From: Syntrophaceae bacterium
GTDB lineage: Bacteria > Desulfobacterota > Syntrophia > Syntrophales > UBA2192
DNA: 64,000 nucleotides
Assembly (NCBI GenBank): GCA_013177795.1
Contig: JABLXY010000001.1
Span: 558,001 to 622,000 of the forward strand
Direction: 5' to 3'
Shown: positions 53,226-61,370 of the stretch, in pieces
Layout of the letters: every line of letters begins with the position of its first letter
How positions within the stretch are numbered: position 1 is the stretch's first letter
Notes under the pieces: model-generated
Seen by the model: only the letters and a program-made list of their open reading frames with translations
Told to the model about the DNA's origin: nothing
Database searches by the model: none
Made by a program: the position numbers and the translations under genes

Positions 53226-54212
53226 TCATGTCCTTCTGCGGGGCCACACCTCCGGGTTCACCACGTGCGCGGGCCTCTCCCCGCACAGGACGGCCAAGAG
53301 GTTTTCCGCCGCCATGCGCGCCATCTTCATCCGGGTCTCGACCGTCGCGCTCCCCACGTGGGGCATGAGGACCACGTTGCCCAGGTCCGTGAGCCCCGGG
53401 GTGAGAAGAGGCTCGTTCTCGTAGACGTCGAGTCCGGCCCCCTCGATCCGCCTGTCCCGCAGGGCCTCCACCAGCGCCGCCTCGTCCACCACAGGCCCCC
53501 GGGACGTGTTGACGAGGTACGCGGTGCGTTTCATCAGGCCCAGTTCCCTGCGGCCGATGAGGTGCCGGGTCTCATCCGTGAGCGGCACGTGCAGCGAGAC
53601 AAAGTCTGATGTTCCCAGCAGGTCGTCCAGCTCCGCATACTCGACGCCGAGATTCCGCTCCTCGGCCCGATCCAGTCGCGACCGGTTGTGGTAGAGAACC
53701 CGCATGCCGAAGGCCTGTGCCCTGCGGGCGACGGCCTTGCCGATGCGCCCGAGCCCGACGATCCCCATCGTCTTGCCCGATACCTCCCGGCTCAGGAACA
53801 GCAGGGGCGCCCAGCAGGTCCACTCCCCCGCCCGCGTCCGGCGATCGAGGTCCACCACACGCCGGGCGGCGGCCAGGGTGAGGGCGAAGGCCAGCTCCGC
53901 CGTGGCCTCCGTGAGGATGCCCGGCGTGTTGGTCACCACGATGCCCCGTTCCGTCGCGGCCGCCACGTCGATGTTGTTGTACCCCACAGCCATGTTGGAG
54001 ACGACCCTCAGGCGGGGGGCCGCATCCATCAGCTCGGCGTCCACGGCGTCGGTGATCATCGACAGGTAGCCGTCCGCCCCGGCGACGGCCTCGATCAGGG
54101 CCGCGCGCTCCATGGGCCGGTCTTCGCTGTTGGCCCGCACGTCGCACTCCTGCGCGAGCAGAGAGAGGATATCGTCGGTCAGGTGTCCGGAGACGAGAAT
54201 CCGATGTTTCAT
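53226..54212 (-). CDS. D-2-hydroxyacid dehydrogenase, glyoxylate reductase-like
   Basis: Predicted 328 aa. NAD(P) site TMGIVGLGRIGKAVARRAQA, catalytic Arg in VNTSRGPVVDEAALV, Glu near DVYENEPLL, His in LMPHVGSATVET. N-terminal block SNMAVGYNNIDVAAATERGI and WAPLLFLSREVSGKT are typical of GyaR/GRHPR glyoxylate reductases. Probably reduces glyoxylate or hydroxypyruvate. Confidence 0.88.
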   Translation of the reverse strand: MKHRILVSGHLTDDILSLLAQECDVRANSEDRPMERAALIEAVAGADGYLSMITDAVDAELMDAAPRLRVVSNMAVGYNNIDVAAATERGIVVTNTPGILTEATAELAFALTLAAARRVVDLDRRTRAGEWTCWAPLLFLSREVSGKTMGIVGLGRIGKAVARRAQAFGMRVLYHNRSRLDRAEERNLGVEYAELDDLLGTSDFVSLHVPLTDETRHLIGRRELGLMKRTAYLVNTSRGPVVDEAALVEALRDRRIEGAGLDVYENEPLLTPGLTDLGNVVLMPHVGSATVETRMKMARMAAENLLAVLCGERPAHVVNPEVWPRRRT

Positions 54213-54239
54213 GGGGCTGTCCTTTTGGAAAACGGCACG

Positions 54240-54914
54240 TCAGGCGGTCTTCTTCGACGGGATGAGCGAGGGAATCCACCGGTAGACGGGCTCGAAGTAT
54301 TTCTTCACCATCCCCTTTTTCGGGATCATGAAGACGAAGCACTTTCTCTGGTCGGGGACGACGGCGATGTGGCGGAGCACCCCCGGGTCGGGGTGGGCGG
54401 TCGTCAGCTTCTTCAGCTGGTCCCGCATCCGGCCGCTCTCGTAGTAGACGAGCCAGTTGGAGTCGCCCCAGCGGATCGGCTCGCGGTTCAGCCGGGCCTC
54501 GTTGGTGATCCGTGCCCTGCGGAAGCGGGAATACCGCTCCTCGATGAGGTGCCCCTCCTCCTTCGGCGGCTGCCGCATGGTGAGGGTGATGAACAGACGG
54601 TCATGCTTGCGGATGAGGATGGAAACGGGCAGGTACAGCAGAGACTGCCGGGCCAGGAAGGTGATCGTGGCCTCCACCTTCTCGACGGGGGAGTCCTTCC
54701 GGGTGACGAAGTTGCCGTGATAGCCGATGGCGCCCCCGATGTTCGTGAAGGTCTGGTCCACGGGCTTGATGACATCCACGAGGCCGTTGAAGGCGGAAAG
54801 GTAAAGGCGCTTGTTCTCCCGCGCCCCCCAGTAATAGCCCCATACGAGGACCGCTGTCGCGGCGACGAAGAGCCAGAACAGGGGCTCCGACACGAGGTAG
54901 TCGTGCTCGAACAT
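54240..54914 (-). CDS. Membrane-anchored protein of the ArsA operon
   Basis: Predicted 224 aa. One N-terminal membrane helix (PLFWLFVAATAVLVWGYYWG), then a soluble alpha/beta region with no family I recognise (AFNGLVDVIKPVDQTFTNIG, DRLFITLTMRQPPKEEGHL, RKCFVFMIPKKGMVKKYFEP). The start MFEHDYL follows GGAGG 8 bp upstream and lies just after the arsA-like stop; an earlier ATG at 54929 would overlap it. Third gene of an ATPase operon. Confidence 0.75.
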   Translation of the reverse strand: MFEHDYLVSEPLFWLFVAATAVLVWGYYWGARENKRLYLSAFNGLVDVIKPVDQTFTNIGGAIGYHGNFVTRKDSPVEKVEATITFLARQSLLYLPVSILIRKHDRLFITLTMRQPPKEEGHLIEERYSRFRRARITNEARLNREPIRWGDSNWLVYYESGRMRDQLKKLTTAHPDPGVLRHIAVVPDQRKCFVFMIPKKGMVKKYFEPVYRWIPSLIPSKKTA

Positions 54915-54916
54915 GC

Positions 54917-55867
54917 TCAGCGCCTCCACTCCAGCGGCGTCACCAGGTCCTCGGGGATCTCGTAGAGTTTCGAATCGAGGCCGCAGGCGAGCTTCGCCGA
55001 CAGTGCCACGCGGATCAGCGGCACCCCCCGGACCATCTTTCGAATCTCCGCCGCGACCTGGTCGGCAACGGCGAGGTTCTCCGCGGTGACCTTGTTCTGG
55101 ATGAGAAGGCGCAGGGGCAGGCTGATGTCCCTCAGGCCCTCCACAAGCCTCTCGGACTCCCGCAGGGACAGCATGTCGGGGTTGAACACGAGGACGACCC
55201 CGCAGTCGGGCCCCTGGAGGATCCCCGTGAGCGACTCGTAGTTGGCCTTCAGGGCCATGAGCCTCTGGATCACCGCATCGTCCTTCTCGTCATAGGCGAG
55301 CTTTTCCTCCCGCTGCTTTTCCTCCTCCGTCGCCGGGCCCCGGATCTTCCGGATCGTGTGGCGCTTGTCCAGGATCTGCCGGCGGATCTGGGCCAGGCGG
55401 TCGATCCAGGTGATCGTGATCTGGGGCAGCGCGAGGAAACGCAGGGTCAGACCCGTGGGCGGCGTGTCGAAGATGATCGTGTCGAAGTTCGCCCCGTCCT
55501 GCCGGATCGTCTCCTCGATGCTCGTCAGCAGGGCGTACTCCTCGATGCCGGGCGAGTACTTGAGGACCGAGAAGTACCGGTCCAGGTTGAGCGTCTGCAG
55601 GTAGCTGTAGGTCCGCGTCAGGACGCCGATCTCACGCTCCAGGTAGTCCCGGGAGAGCTTCTGCAGATCCACCTCCCGGAGGATGAGGTTGTCGCCCATC
55701 CTCTTTTCTTTCCCGTCGAGCCGCACGCAGAAGATGTCGCCGAGATTGTGCGCGGGGTCCAGCGACACGATGAGCACGCGGCTCCTCCTGGAGAGCTGCC
55801 AGGCCGCCGAGGCGGCCATGGTGGATTTCCCGACGCCGCCCTTTCCGGTGTAGAAGAGGACCCGCAT
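54917..55867 (-). CDS. ArsA/Get3-type ATPase
   Basis: Predicted 316 aa. Deviant Walker A with signature Lys: MRVLFYTGKGGVGKSTMAAS. Switch I SLDPAHNLGDIF and Walker B-like IIFDTPPTGLTLRFLALP. A-loop/helical insert at about 160-220. No arsenite-binding CxC pair and no arsB or arsR nearby, so arsenic export is unlikely. Get3-like ATPases handle membrane proteins. The flanking helical and membrane-anchored proteins could be partners. It overlaps the upstream small gene by 1 nt. Confidence 0.88.
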   Translation of the reverse strand: MRVLFYTGKGGVGKSTMAASAAWQLSRRSRVLIVSLDPAHNLGDIFCVRLDGKEKRMGDNLILREVDLQKLSRDYLEREIGVLTRTYSYLQTLNLDRYFSVLKYSPGIEEYALLTSIEETIRQDGANFDTIIFDTPPTGLTLRFLALPQITITWIDRLAQIRRQILDKRHTIRKIRGPATEEEKQREEKLAYDEKDDAVIQRLMALKANYESLTGILQGPDCGVVLVFNPDMLSLRESERLVEGLRDISLPLRLLIQNKVTAENLAVADQVAAEIRKMVRGVPLIRVALSAKLACGLDSKLYEIPEDLVTPLEWRR

Positions 55868-56148
55868 CAGTCCACCCCCAGGCTCCCCATCATCTGGCCC
55901 AGCATGTCGCAGGCGTCCTCCGCCCGCTGCCCGAGGATCTGCATCTCGCGCTCCATGAAGGGCAGCAGCTCCACGGCCAGGAAGGTCGGCGGCGCGGGAA
56001 ACCCCACGAAGGAGCCCAGCAGCAGGAGGGCGAAGACGTTCTCCAGCTCCTGCTGCTCCATGCAGGTCAGACCGATGACCTTGTCGCGCTGGCCCTGCCT
56101 GAACCCCTGCAGGAAGTGCCTGAGATCCTCGAGAAGGGTGGAGGACAT
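55867..56148 (-). CDS. Small helical protein preceding the ArsA ATPase
   Basis: Predicted 93 aa, helix-rich: LLEDLRHFLQGFRQGQRDKV, CMEQQELENVFALLLLGSFV, FLAVELLPFMEREMQIL. Start MSSTLLEDL follows GAAGG; an ATG at 56169 is possible. The stop overlaps the ATPase start, implying coupled translation and probably a physical partner. No family recognised. Confidence 0.7.
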   Translation of the reverse strand: MSSTLLEDLRHFLQGFRQGQRDKVIGLTCMEQQELENVFALLLLGSFVGFPAPPTFLAVELLPFMEREMQILGQRAEDACDMLGQMMGSLGVD

Positions 56149-56178
56149 CCGGGTATCGCCTTCATTCACATGAATTGA

Positions 56179-56219
56179 AAAATCCCCCCCGCACCCGGTC
56201 GGGGTACGGGAGGGATTCC
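56179..56219 (-). terminator. Terminator of the cstA gene
   Basis: AATCCCTCCCGTACC / hairpin partner, read on the minus strand and ending in ATTTTTC. Confidence 0.75.
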
Positions 56220-56262
56220 ACGTTACTGCATTTTCCCGCTCAAGTAAAGACCTGCGGGCGGA

Positions 56263-57993
56263 TCACTTCTTCGCCTTCACGAAGTCGACGATGAAGAGGA
56301 TGTTGAGGACGAGCATGATCGCCATGATCACCTGCACGGTCCAGCCCGTCCCGGGCGTCTTGGCGATGGTGCCCGGCATGACGACCCACATGAACCAGAC
56401 GATGGCGCAGGTCACCGTGAACCACAGGAACCAGGCCGGGACGACGGCGACCACGCTGAACTTGGACTGCATCTTCTTGGCGACGAAGGCCGCGCCCGTC
56501 ATCAGTGCGATCGAGGCGATGAGCTGGTTCGCGGCGCTGAAGGAAGGCCAGAGAATATTGAACTGTCCGCTCCAGGCCAGGTAGATGCCCAGGGCCGCCG
56601 GGATGATGGAGGCCACCCAGCGGTTCGTGATCACGTTGTAGGCGGCGCCCAGGCTCGACTGGACGGGCCCCAGCATCTCCACGAGGCAGTAGCGGGCCAG
56701 GCGGTTCGTCGTGTCGAGGGTCGTGAGCGCGAAGGCCGAGATCCAGAGCCCCGCGATGACCTTCACGATCGAAGTCGGAATGAAGGAGAGGAAGGTGGAG
56801 GCCACCATGACGCCGAAGGCCTCGACGATCATGCTCGGGGGCGCGAGCTTCAGGGCCCCCGTCGCCTTCGCGTAGGTCGTGGCCCAGTTGGCCGCTTCCA
56901 GGGTCAGGTTGTAGTTGGCCGCCGCGGCCTGGGCCTTAATGACCGTCATGCCGAAGCCGCCGATGGCGACGATGATGACCGTCGAGAGGAAGCCTTCCGT
57001 GAACATGCCGCCGTAGCCCACGAAGAGGGCGTCCGTCTCCTTGGAGAGCTGCTTGGAGGTCGTCCCCGAGGCCACCAGGGAGTGGAAGCCCGAGAGCGAC
57101 CCGCAGGCGATGACGAGCGGGATCGCCGGCCAGAAGGGCGTGGGCTGCCCGCCCAGCAGGACAGGCGAGAAGGCGGAGATCGCCGGAGCCTCCATTCCCT
57201 TGAAGGTCACCATGGCGGCGAGGAAGCCGATGGCGATGCCGAAGTAGAGCAAGAACGAGTTGAGGTAGTCCCGCGGCTGCAGCAGGACGTTCACCGGGAT
57301 GGACGCCGCGATGATGATGTAGACGAAGAGGATCACCATCCACACCTCGTAGCTCATGGGAATGGGGAACTCGGGCCCCATCCAGATGGCGATGGCCATC
57401 AGGACGATCCCGATGAGCGTGGCCGCGGTCAGGTTCATCTTGACCCGGTAGATGAGGATTCCCAGGATGACGGCGGCGACGGTCATGAAGATCGAGGCCG
57501 ACCCGATGGAGGGCGTCCTCGCGAACATCGAGCCGATGACGTTGGCGAAGGCCGCCACGACGAGGATGAGCAGGAAGAAGACGATCCAGTAGAAGGAGCG
57601 GCCCGTGCGCTTCGAGATGAGGTCGGTGGCGACGAACTGCACCGACTTGGCGTCGTAGCGCACCGAGGCCATGAGCGCCAGGTAGTCGTGGATCGAGCCG
57701 ATGAGGACGTTTCCGAACCAGACCCACAGAAGCCCCGGGAGCCAGCCCCAGACCATGGCCATGGCCGGGCCGACCAGGGGCCCCGCACCGGCGATCGAGG
57801 AGAAGTGGTGACCGAAGAGGACCGCCTTGTGGGCCGGGACGTAGTCCACGCCGTCGTAGAGTCTCTGGGACGGCGGTGCGTTGTTGTCGTCGGCCTTGAC
57901 GACGTCCCGTTCGATTTTCTTGCCGTACGTCCAGTACAGCCCCATGTAGATGAGGAAACCGATGATGATGATGACTGTGGTTGATGCTTCCAT
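56263..57993 (-). CDS. cstA: CstA family transporter (pyruvate/peptide)
   Basis: Predicted 576 aa with about 16 membrane segments. CstA hallmark region YVPAHKAVLFGHHFSSIAGA and GPLVGPAMAMVWGWLPGLLW, then GSIHDYLALMASVRYDA and GGYGGMFTEGFLS-type blocks. Relatives CstA and BtsT import pyruvate or peptides. An XRE-cupin gene and a 2-oxoacid:ferredoxin oxidoreductase operon lie divergently upstream, so pyruvate uptake is a reasonable guess. Confidence 0.92.
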   Translation of the reverse strand: MEASTTVIIIIGFLIYMGLYWTYGKKIERDVVKADDNNAPPSQRLYDGVDYVPAHKAVLFGHHFSSIAGAGPLVGPAMAMVWGWLPGLLWVWFGNVLIGSIHDYLALMASVRYDAKSVQFVATDLISKRTGRSFYWIVFFLLILVVAAFANVIGSMFARTPSIGSASIFMTVAAVILGILIYRVKMNLTAATLIGIVLMAIAIWMGPEFPIPMSYEVWMVILFVYIIIAASIPVNVLLQPRDYLNSFLLYFGIAIGFLAAMVTFKGMEAPAISAFSPVLLGGQPTPFWPAIPLVIACGSLSGFHSLVASGTTSKQLSKETDALFVGYGGMFTEGFLSTVIIVAIGGFGMTVIKAQAAAANYNLTLEAANWATTYAKATGALKLAPPSMIVEAFGVMVASTFLSFIPTSIVKVIAGLWISAFALTTLDTTNRLARYCLVEMLGPVQSSLGAAYNVITNRWVASIIPAALGIYLAWSGQFNILWPSFSAANQLIASIALMTGAAFVAKKMQSKFSVVAVVPAWFLWFTVTCAIVWFMWVVMPGTIAKTPGTGWTVQVIMAIMLVLNILFIVDFVKAKK

Positions 57994-58158
57994 AATCCCC
58001 CTCCTTCAGAAGATAGGAATTTATGCAGGAGAACCGGAAAAACGATCCCGGTAGAGCCGGGATGAACCGGGCACGGATGCCCCACCGTACCCGCAAGTGA
58101 TTATTTTCTATTCTTTTGCCCGCCCGAAGTCAAACAGAAAGTGCATACAATTTTGGGC

Positions 58159-58187
58159 TTTACAGTGCGCGGCGATTCGACTAGATT
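58159..58187 (+). promoter_or_regulatory. Possible promoter of the XRE-cupin gene
   Basis: TTTACA, 17-bp spacer, TAGATT, about 55 bp before the start codon, in the divergent region with cstA. Confidence 0.4.
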
Positions 58188-58242
58188 GAGGCAGGATTCC
58201 CCATCCCCAGAACCCCCTCCCGGACGTCAACGGAGGTACGCC

Positions 58243-58851
58243 ATGGCCAGGAAGAAAGCCGACTCCCCGCAGCACGAGGAACGAATCAAGATCGGGGCCC
58301 GGATCCGCGAGTGCCGCCAGAAGAAGCAGCTCACCCTCGAGGACATGTGCACCAAGACGGGGCTCTCCAAGGCGGTTCTCGCCGGCATCGAGAACGATGA
58401 GACCGTCCCGCCCCTCGGCACGCTCCTCCGCCTCTCGAAGGCCCTCGACGTCAGCATGGCCTTCTTCTTCGAGGACGCCGTCGAGATGGAGCGGCTCTCC
58501 GTGACCCGCAGCGGCGAGCGCGTGAAGGTCAAGCGACGGCCCCACCACCGGGAGGGCGAGGTGGACTACGTGTACGAGTCCCTCGAGCCCAAGAACCCCC
58601 ACAAGCACATGGAGCCCTTTCTGGTCGAGTTCCAGCCCATGGAGACCGCCGACATGGTCTTCATGAGCCACGAGGGGGAGGAATTCCACTTCGTGCTGGA
58701 GGGGAGGCTCGAGTTCCGCACCGACGACCGCGTCGAGGTCCTCTACCCGGGCGACTCGCTTTACTTCGAGTCGGAGATGAACCACAGCTTCCGCTCCCTC
58801 GACGCAAAACCGGCCAAGGCCATCGTCGTCGTGTGGAACCGGCCCAACTGA
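58243..58851 (+). CDS. XRE-family regulator with cupin domain
   Basis: Predicted 202 aa. N-terminal HTH (IGARIRECRQKKQLTLEDMC, TKTGLSKAVLAGIENDE, LLRLSKALDVSMAFFFED) and C-terminal small-molecule-binding cupin (FHFVLEGRLEFRTDDRVEVL, YPGDSLYFESEMNHSFRSLD). The start at 58243 follows GGAGG; the frame to 58141 crosses the promoter. Position suggests it controls cstA and/or the downstream oxidoreductase genes. Confidence 0.87.
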   Translation: MARKKADSPQHEERIKIGARIRECRQKKQLTLEDMCTKTGLSKAVLAGIENDETVPPLGTLLRLSKALDVSMAFFFEDAVEMERLSVTRSGERVKVKRRPHHREGEVDYVYESLEPKNPHKHMEPFLVEFQPMETADMVFMSHEGEEFHFVLEGRLEFRTDDRVEVLYPGDSLYFESEMNHSFRSLDAKPAKAIVVVWNRPN

Positions 58852-58859
58852 CCGGACGA

Positions 58860-58980
58860 ATCAGGAAGTTGTGAAGCTGAGAAGCTGGGAAGTTTGGAGC
58901 AACTCCGGGTCCATGGCATGCCGCAGGCTTCTCCAAGCTTCAGAACTTCATAGCTTCCGAACTTCCCTCTTTTCCGGGAG
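58860..58980. repeat. Imperfect purine/pyrimidine inverted repeat
   Basis: Left arm GGAAGTTGTGAAGCTGAGAA type (58863-58898) and right arm CTTCTCCAAGCTTCAGAACT type (58928-58970). Third member of the family at 8902 and 27288; a right-arm-like stretch also occurs near 41140-41170. Confidence 0.5.
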
Positions 58981-58986
58981 GCACCC

Positions 58987-59559
58987 ATGCTGGAAATCCG
59001 CTTTCACGGCCGGGGCGGCCAGGGAACCGTCGTCGCGACCATCCTGATGGCCAAGGCGTTCTTCCGGGCCGGCTTCCAGGTCCAGAGCTTCCCCTTCTTC
59101 GGCGTCGAGAGGCGCGGGGCCCCCGTGGAGGCCTACCTGAGGCTCGACCGGCAGAAAATCCTCTTGAGAACGAATGTTTACAACCCGGACCACGTGGTTG
59201 TTCTCGACAAGACGCTGCTGGCGGGCATCGACGTGACCCGGGGGCTCAAGCCCGGGGGGTCGGTGCTCATCAACAGCCCCGCACCGCCGGAAAAACCCGA
59301 GGCATTCTCCAGGTTCAGGCTCGCCTGGGTCGACGCCAGCCGCATCGCCATGACCCACCAGATCGGAAGCCGCACGCACCCCATCGTCAACACCTCCATG
59401 ATGGGGGCCGTGGCCCGGGTCCTCGGGATGCCCCCGCTGGAGGACGTCGTGGCGGCCATCCGCGAGGAGGTGCCGGGTGAAGCCGAGCGCAACGTTGCGG
59501 CGGCCCGGGAGGCCTTTGAGGCCGTCCGGTTCGTGGAAGCCGTCAGGCCGGCAGCCTGA
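58987..59559 (+). CDS. 2-oxoacid:ferredoxin oxidoreductase, gamma subunit
   Basis: Predicted 190 aa. IRFHGRGGQGTVVATILMAK is the gamma-domain signature, with FPFFGVERRGAPVEAYLRL and VVLDKTLL. It is the first gene of a gamma-delta-alpha-beta operon that converts a 2-oxoacid such as pyruvate to acyl-CoA with ferredoxin reduction. Confidence 0.92.
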   Translation: MLEIRFHGRGGQGTVVATILMAKAFFRAGFQVQSFPFFGVERRGAPVEAYLRLDRQKILLRTNVYNPDHVVVLDKTLLAGIDVTRGLKPGGSVLINSPAPPEKPEAFSRFRLAWVDASRIAMTHQIGSRTHPIVNTSMMGAVARVLGMPPLEDVVAAIREEVPGEAERNVAAAREAFEAVRFVEAVRPAA

Positions 59560-59594
59560 AGACGCGGACCCATCCTGCGAACCGAGCTCTTTAC

Positions 59595-61370
59595 ATGGTG
59601 AACCCGATGGCAGAGAAAGCACAAGCACGCTCGGAGTCGGAAAGCCCCATACACATCATGCCCCGCTCGACCCTTTCGACGGAGGCCAACAAGACCGGGT
59701 CCTGGCGCTACCTGAGGCCCCGCTACGAGGAAAAGACGGCGCCCTGCAGCGCCGCCTGCCCCGCCGGGGAGGACATCGGCAAAATCGAGATGCTCACCGC
59801 CCAGGGCCTCTTCAAGGAGGCCTGGGAGACGATCCTGCGGGAAAACCCATTCCCGGGCATCTGCGGGCGGGTCTGCTTCCACCCCTGCGAGGGGGCCTGC
59901 AACCGCAGGGAATTCGACGACCCGATCGCGATTCACTCGCTCGAGCGCTTCCTGGCCGACACGGCGGAGCGCTACGATCTCAAGCCCCTCATGGAGAGGC
60001 TGCCCGCGAGACCCGAAAAAGTGGCCATTGCCGGGGCGGGCCCATCGGGCCTGGCCGCCGCATGGTTCCTCTCGCAGCTGGGTTACGCCTGCGACGTCTT
60101 CGAGGCATCCGCGGAGGCGGGGGGGATCCTGCGCTGGGGCATCCCCCTGTACCGGCTGCCGCTGGCGGCCCTGCAGCGCGAGATCGCCCAGGTCGGGGCG
60201 CAGGGCGTCCGCATCCACACGGGCCGGCCCGTGACGGCCGCTCTCCTCCAGGAGTTCGAGAAGACCTACCATGCCGTCTACCTGGCCTGCGGCCACGGGA
60301 AGACGACGGCGCTGCGCGTGCCCGGCGAGGAGATGGACGGGGTGGGCGACGGGCTCGAGTTTCTCCGGCGTGTCCGGGGCGGCGAGCAGCCTGCCGTATC
60401 GGGCGTCTCGGCCGTCATCGGCGGCGGCAACACGGCCGTCGACGTGGCGCGCACAATCGTCAGGCTCGGCGGCGAGGCCCTGATTCTGTACCGCAGGCGC
60501 CGCCAGGACATGCCCGCCTTCGGCGACGAGGTGCAGATGGCCCTCGACGAGGGGGTGCAGCTCCGGGAACTCGTGGCCCCGGAGCGGATCGAGAAGGACG
60601 GCGGCCGCTTTCTCGTCACCCTGCGGCAGATGCGGATCGCCGGCGAGGAGGGCGGGCGCGGCCGGATCGAGCCCGACGGCGACAAGACGAGCCAGGTCGT
60701 CGTGGACCGGATGTTCAAGGCAACCGGGGCCGAGGCCGCAGAGGGCTGGTACAACCCCCCGGAATCCGCAAGGGGCGTCCTGGCCCTCTCGCACTGCGCC
60801 CTCTCGATCCGGGACGGCAGGCCGGCACTGGCCTGGGGCGGCGATCTCACCAACGATGTCAAGAGCGTCGTCCACGCCGTCGCATCGGGCAAGCAGGCCG
60901 CCATCGCGCTGGACACCCTCTTCCGGGAGGGGCCCGACTCCATCCTGCTCAAGCTCGAGGCCTGCACGGTCGGCAACGGGCCCTCGCTGTCCATGGAAAT
61001 CCACATGGGCGGGGAGCGCAGGCTGAGAAACCGCCACATCGTCGCCTACGGCGAGATCAACACGGACTACTTCCGGTACACCCCCCGGATGACGCAGCCC
61101 CGCCTCGTGCGCGAGGAGCGCGCCCGGTCCTTCGCCGAGATCGACCTGCGCGTCTCGGGCAACATCGCCATGCGCGAGGCCGAGCGCTGCTTCAACTGCG
61201 GGCTCTGCAACCAGTGCGACAACTGCCATCTCTTCTGCCCGGACCTCTCCGTCATCCGCGGGAAGGACGGCCAGGGACGGCACATCAACTACGACTACTG
61301 CAAGGGCTGCGGCCTGTGCGTGGTGGAGTGCCCGCGCAACGCCATGACGCTCGAGGAGGAGGGCCGATGA
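59595..61370 (+). CDS. NAD(P)-flavin oxidoreductase fused to the ferredoxin-type delta subunit
   Basis: Predicted 591 aa. Residues 40-120 form the GltD/NuoF-like cysteine domain (CSAACPAGEDIGKIE, GICGRVCFHPCEGACNRREF). Then the FAD site VAIAGAGPSGLAAAWFLSQL and the NAD(P) site VIGGGNTAVDVARTIVRLGG. The last 60 residues are a delta-type ferredoxin (CFNCGLCNQCDNCHLFCPDL, CKGCGLCVVECPRNAMTL). Such fusion replaces the small PorD. An ATG at 59607 is an alternative start. It overlaps the alpha gene by 4 nt. Confidence 0.88.
   Translation: MVNPMAEKAQARSESESPIHIMPRSTLSTEANKTGSWRYLRPRYEEKTAPCSAACPAGEDIGKIEMLTAQGLFKEAWETILRENPFPGICGRVCFHPCEGACNRREFDDPIAIHSLERFLADTAERYDLKPLMERLPARPEKVAIAGAGPSGLAAAWFLSQLGYACDVFEASAEAGGILRWGIPLYRLPLAALQREIAQVGAQGVRIHTGRPVTAALLQEFEKTYHAVYLACGHGKTTALRVPGEEMDGVGDGLEFLRRVRGGEQPAVSGVSAVIGGGNTAVDVARTIVRLGGEALILYRRRRQDMPAFGDEVQMALDEGVQLRELVAPERIEKDGGRFLVTLRQMRIAGEEGGRGRIEPDGDKTSQVVVDRMFKATGAEAAEGWYNPPESARGVLALSHCALSIRDGRPALAWGGDLTNDVKSVVHAVASGKQAAIALDTLFREGPDSILLKLEACTVGNGPSLSMEIHMGGERRLRNRHIVAYGEINTDYFRYTPRMTQPRLVREERARSFAEIDLRVSGNIAMREAERCFNCGLCNQCDNCHLFCPDLSVIRGKDGQGRHINYDYCKGCGLCVVECPRNAMTLEEEGR

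Noticed and set aside
54917-55867. Arsenite efflux function for the ArsA-type ATPase
   Set aside because: No arsenite-binding cysteines of the ArsA type and no arsB, arsR or arsD nearby.
59178-61283. 701-codon minus-strand frame opposite the 2-oxoacid oxidoreductase genes
   Set aside because: Antisense shadow of two well-supported genes; composition is biased and no domain is visible.
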